From Syntrophaceae bacterium (GTDB lineage: Bacteria; Desulfobacterota; Desulfomonilia; Desulfomonilales; Desulfomonilaceae): a DNA stretch of 7,273 bases. Under the pieces are notes generated by a model. The model saw only the letters and a program-made list of their open reading frames with translations. It did no database searches and had not been told where the DNA came from. Shown here one piece after another: positions 6,675 to 7,273 of the stretch (the first letter of the stretch is position 1; every line of letters begins with the position of its first letter). Position numbers and translations under genes: made by a program. The DNA lies in contig JACWAG010000208.1 of assembly GCA_014874425.1 (NCBI GenBank), positions 1-7,273 on the forward strand, in the 5' to 3' direction.

Positions 6675-6683
6675 ACAACTTTT

Positions 6684-7273
6684 TCATAAGAACTTTTCTT
6701 TCACAATCATCTGAAGCCTATTAATCACTGCAAAGGTTTCTTTGAGGATTCTTTTTTCGAGTTCCGTCAAGTCCGTTGGATCAATTACATAGCCTGGGAT
6801 AGTATTCGCGTTGAGAGCACGTAATTGATTCATCAGGACCAACTGGTTTTGAAATTCGTACGCCTCCAGGGCTTCGGAACACATGTCTTTTCTAATTGCC
6901 CCGATATCGGCCAAAGACTTAAGCCGTTTCAACGTGTTTGTTTCCTTTATATTGTATTTGAAACACATCAGTCTGGCGAAATCAGCAAAGGGCTCGGCTA
7001 TGCGACTCTCCAAATCAAGTCTGTGAATTTGAGTCCCATCAGCTTCCACAATGGCGTTTCGAAAAAACGAAACTGGCGGCGCAATGTTCAAAAAGTCATC
7101 TGCCAGTCCTCTCATAAAATTTTTGCTGGAAGTTATCCTGTCAAACAGCATTTTTCTAAAGGTATTTGAAATTTGGTTTTCTCTCGGAACCGTTCGCATG
7201 TCCAGAAAATTTTTAGCTATCGCAACTTCCGGAGGAATGGGATTTGAAGTCCACTCGTCAATATAACCAGACC
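6684..7273 (-). CDS. Second DUF294-family protein, C-terminal part (runs off right edge)
   Basis: These 195 codons form the C-terminal end of a paralogue of the complete DUF294 protein immediately downstream. The frame is open to the window edge. The ATG at 7197-7199 is not the start: upstream residues (Y-I-D-E-W-T-S-N-P) align with Y-F-D-R-W-M-S-A-P of the neighbour, and NFLDMR with FFDFR. Further shared blocks are PVSFFRNAIVEADG/PLSFFRGFLVEKDG, PFADFARLM/PFVDFARIM, KETNTLKRL/RETNTLARL and EAYEFQNQL/EAYEFQTQI, with a similar ending (LTELEKRILKETFAVINRLQ). By eye about 40% of aligned residues match, so this is an old duplication or independent recruitment rather than a recent copy. Only the end of the nucleotidyltransferase region and the DUF294 C-terminal domain are visible; whether it also carries cNMP, CBS and an intact transferase motif lies outside the window. 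The TGA is 57 bp before the next start, consistent with one transcript. Confidence 0.9.
   Translation of the reverse strand, partial: SGYIDEWTSNPIPPEVAIAKNFLDMRTVPRENQISNTFRKMLFDRITSSKNFMRGLADDFLNIAPPVSFFRNAIVEADGTQIHRLDLESRIAEPFADFARLMCFKYNIKETNTLKRLKSLADIGAIRKDMCSEALEAYEFQNQLVLMNQLRALNANTIPGYVIDPTDLTELEKRILKETFAVINRLQMIVKEKFL

Noticed and set aside
7197..7199. ATG as the true start of the right-edge DUF294 gene
   Set aside because: The 24 codons upstream are open and align with the paralogue, so the gene continues beyond the window.

Overview
The window looks like a chromosomal short-chain fatty acid locus from a Gram-negative bacterium of moderate G+C content. A sulfate-reducing or syntrophic Desulfobacterota (former Deltaproteobacteria) host would fit the gene styles, but this is inference; no rRNA or other phylogenetic marker is present. 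I see no tRNA or rRNA gene, CRISPR array, insertion sequence or phage gene.

Layout. (1) Positions 1-677, minus strand: a tightly coupled pair, a DUF485 small membrane protein (yjcH type, GTG start) followed by the N-terminal 116 codons of an ActP-type sodium/acetate symporter that runs off the left edge. (2) Positions 678-1989: an unusually long divergent intergenic block of about 1.3 kb. It holds an inverted repeat in the presumed yjcH leader, an unrecognised open frame of doubtful reality (900-1409, minus), several short inverted repeats and a candidate promoter for the rightward gene. (3) Positions 1990-3882, plus strand: a complete AMP-forming short-chain acyl-CoA synthetase of the PrpE (propionyl-CoA synthetase/ACSS3) type. 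(4) Positions 3870-7273, minus strand and convergent with prpE: a gene train read right to left. It consists of a partial DUF294 protein, a second complete DUF294 protein (cNMP-like, CBS pair, GlnD-like nucleotidyltransferase, DUF294 C-terminal domain), and a DEDDh 3'-5' exonuclease whose stop lies 13 bases inside the end of prpE.

How they fit together. ActP/YjcH would import acetate, propionate or a related carboxylate, and PrpE would activate it to the CoA thioester, producing AMP and pyrophosphate. The DUF294 and exonuclease genes have no assigned metabolic role. Similar DUF294-CBS and PolC-like exonuclease genes sit beside acs/actP in other proteobacteria (from memory, the Vibrio cholerae acs locus). 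The most interesting reading is therefore a conserved but functionally uncharacterised nucleotide-sensing or nucleotidyl-transfer control unit for short-chain acyl-CoA synthesis, here with the DUF294 gene duplicated in tandem. That functional link is a hypothesis from context, not something the sequence proves.
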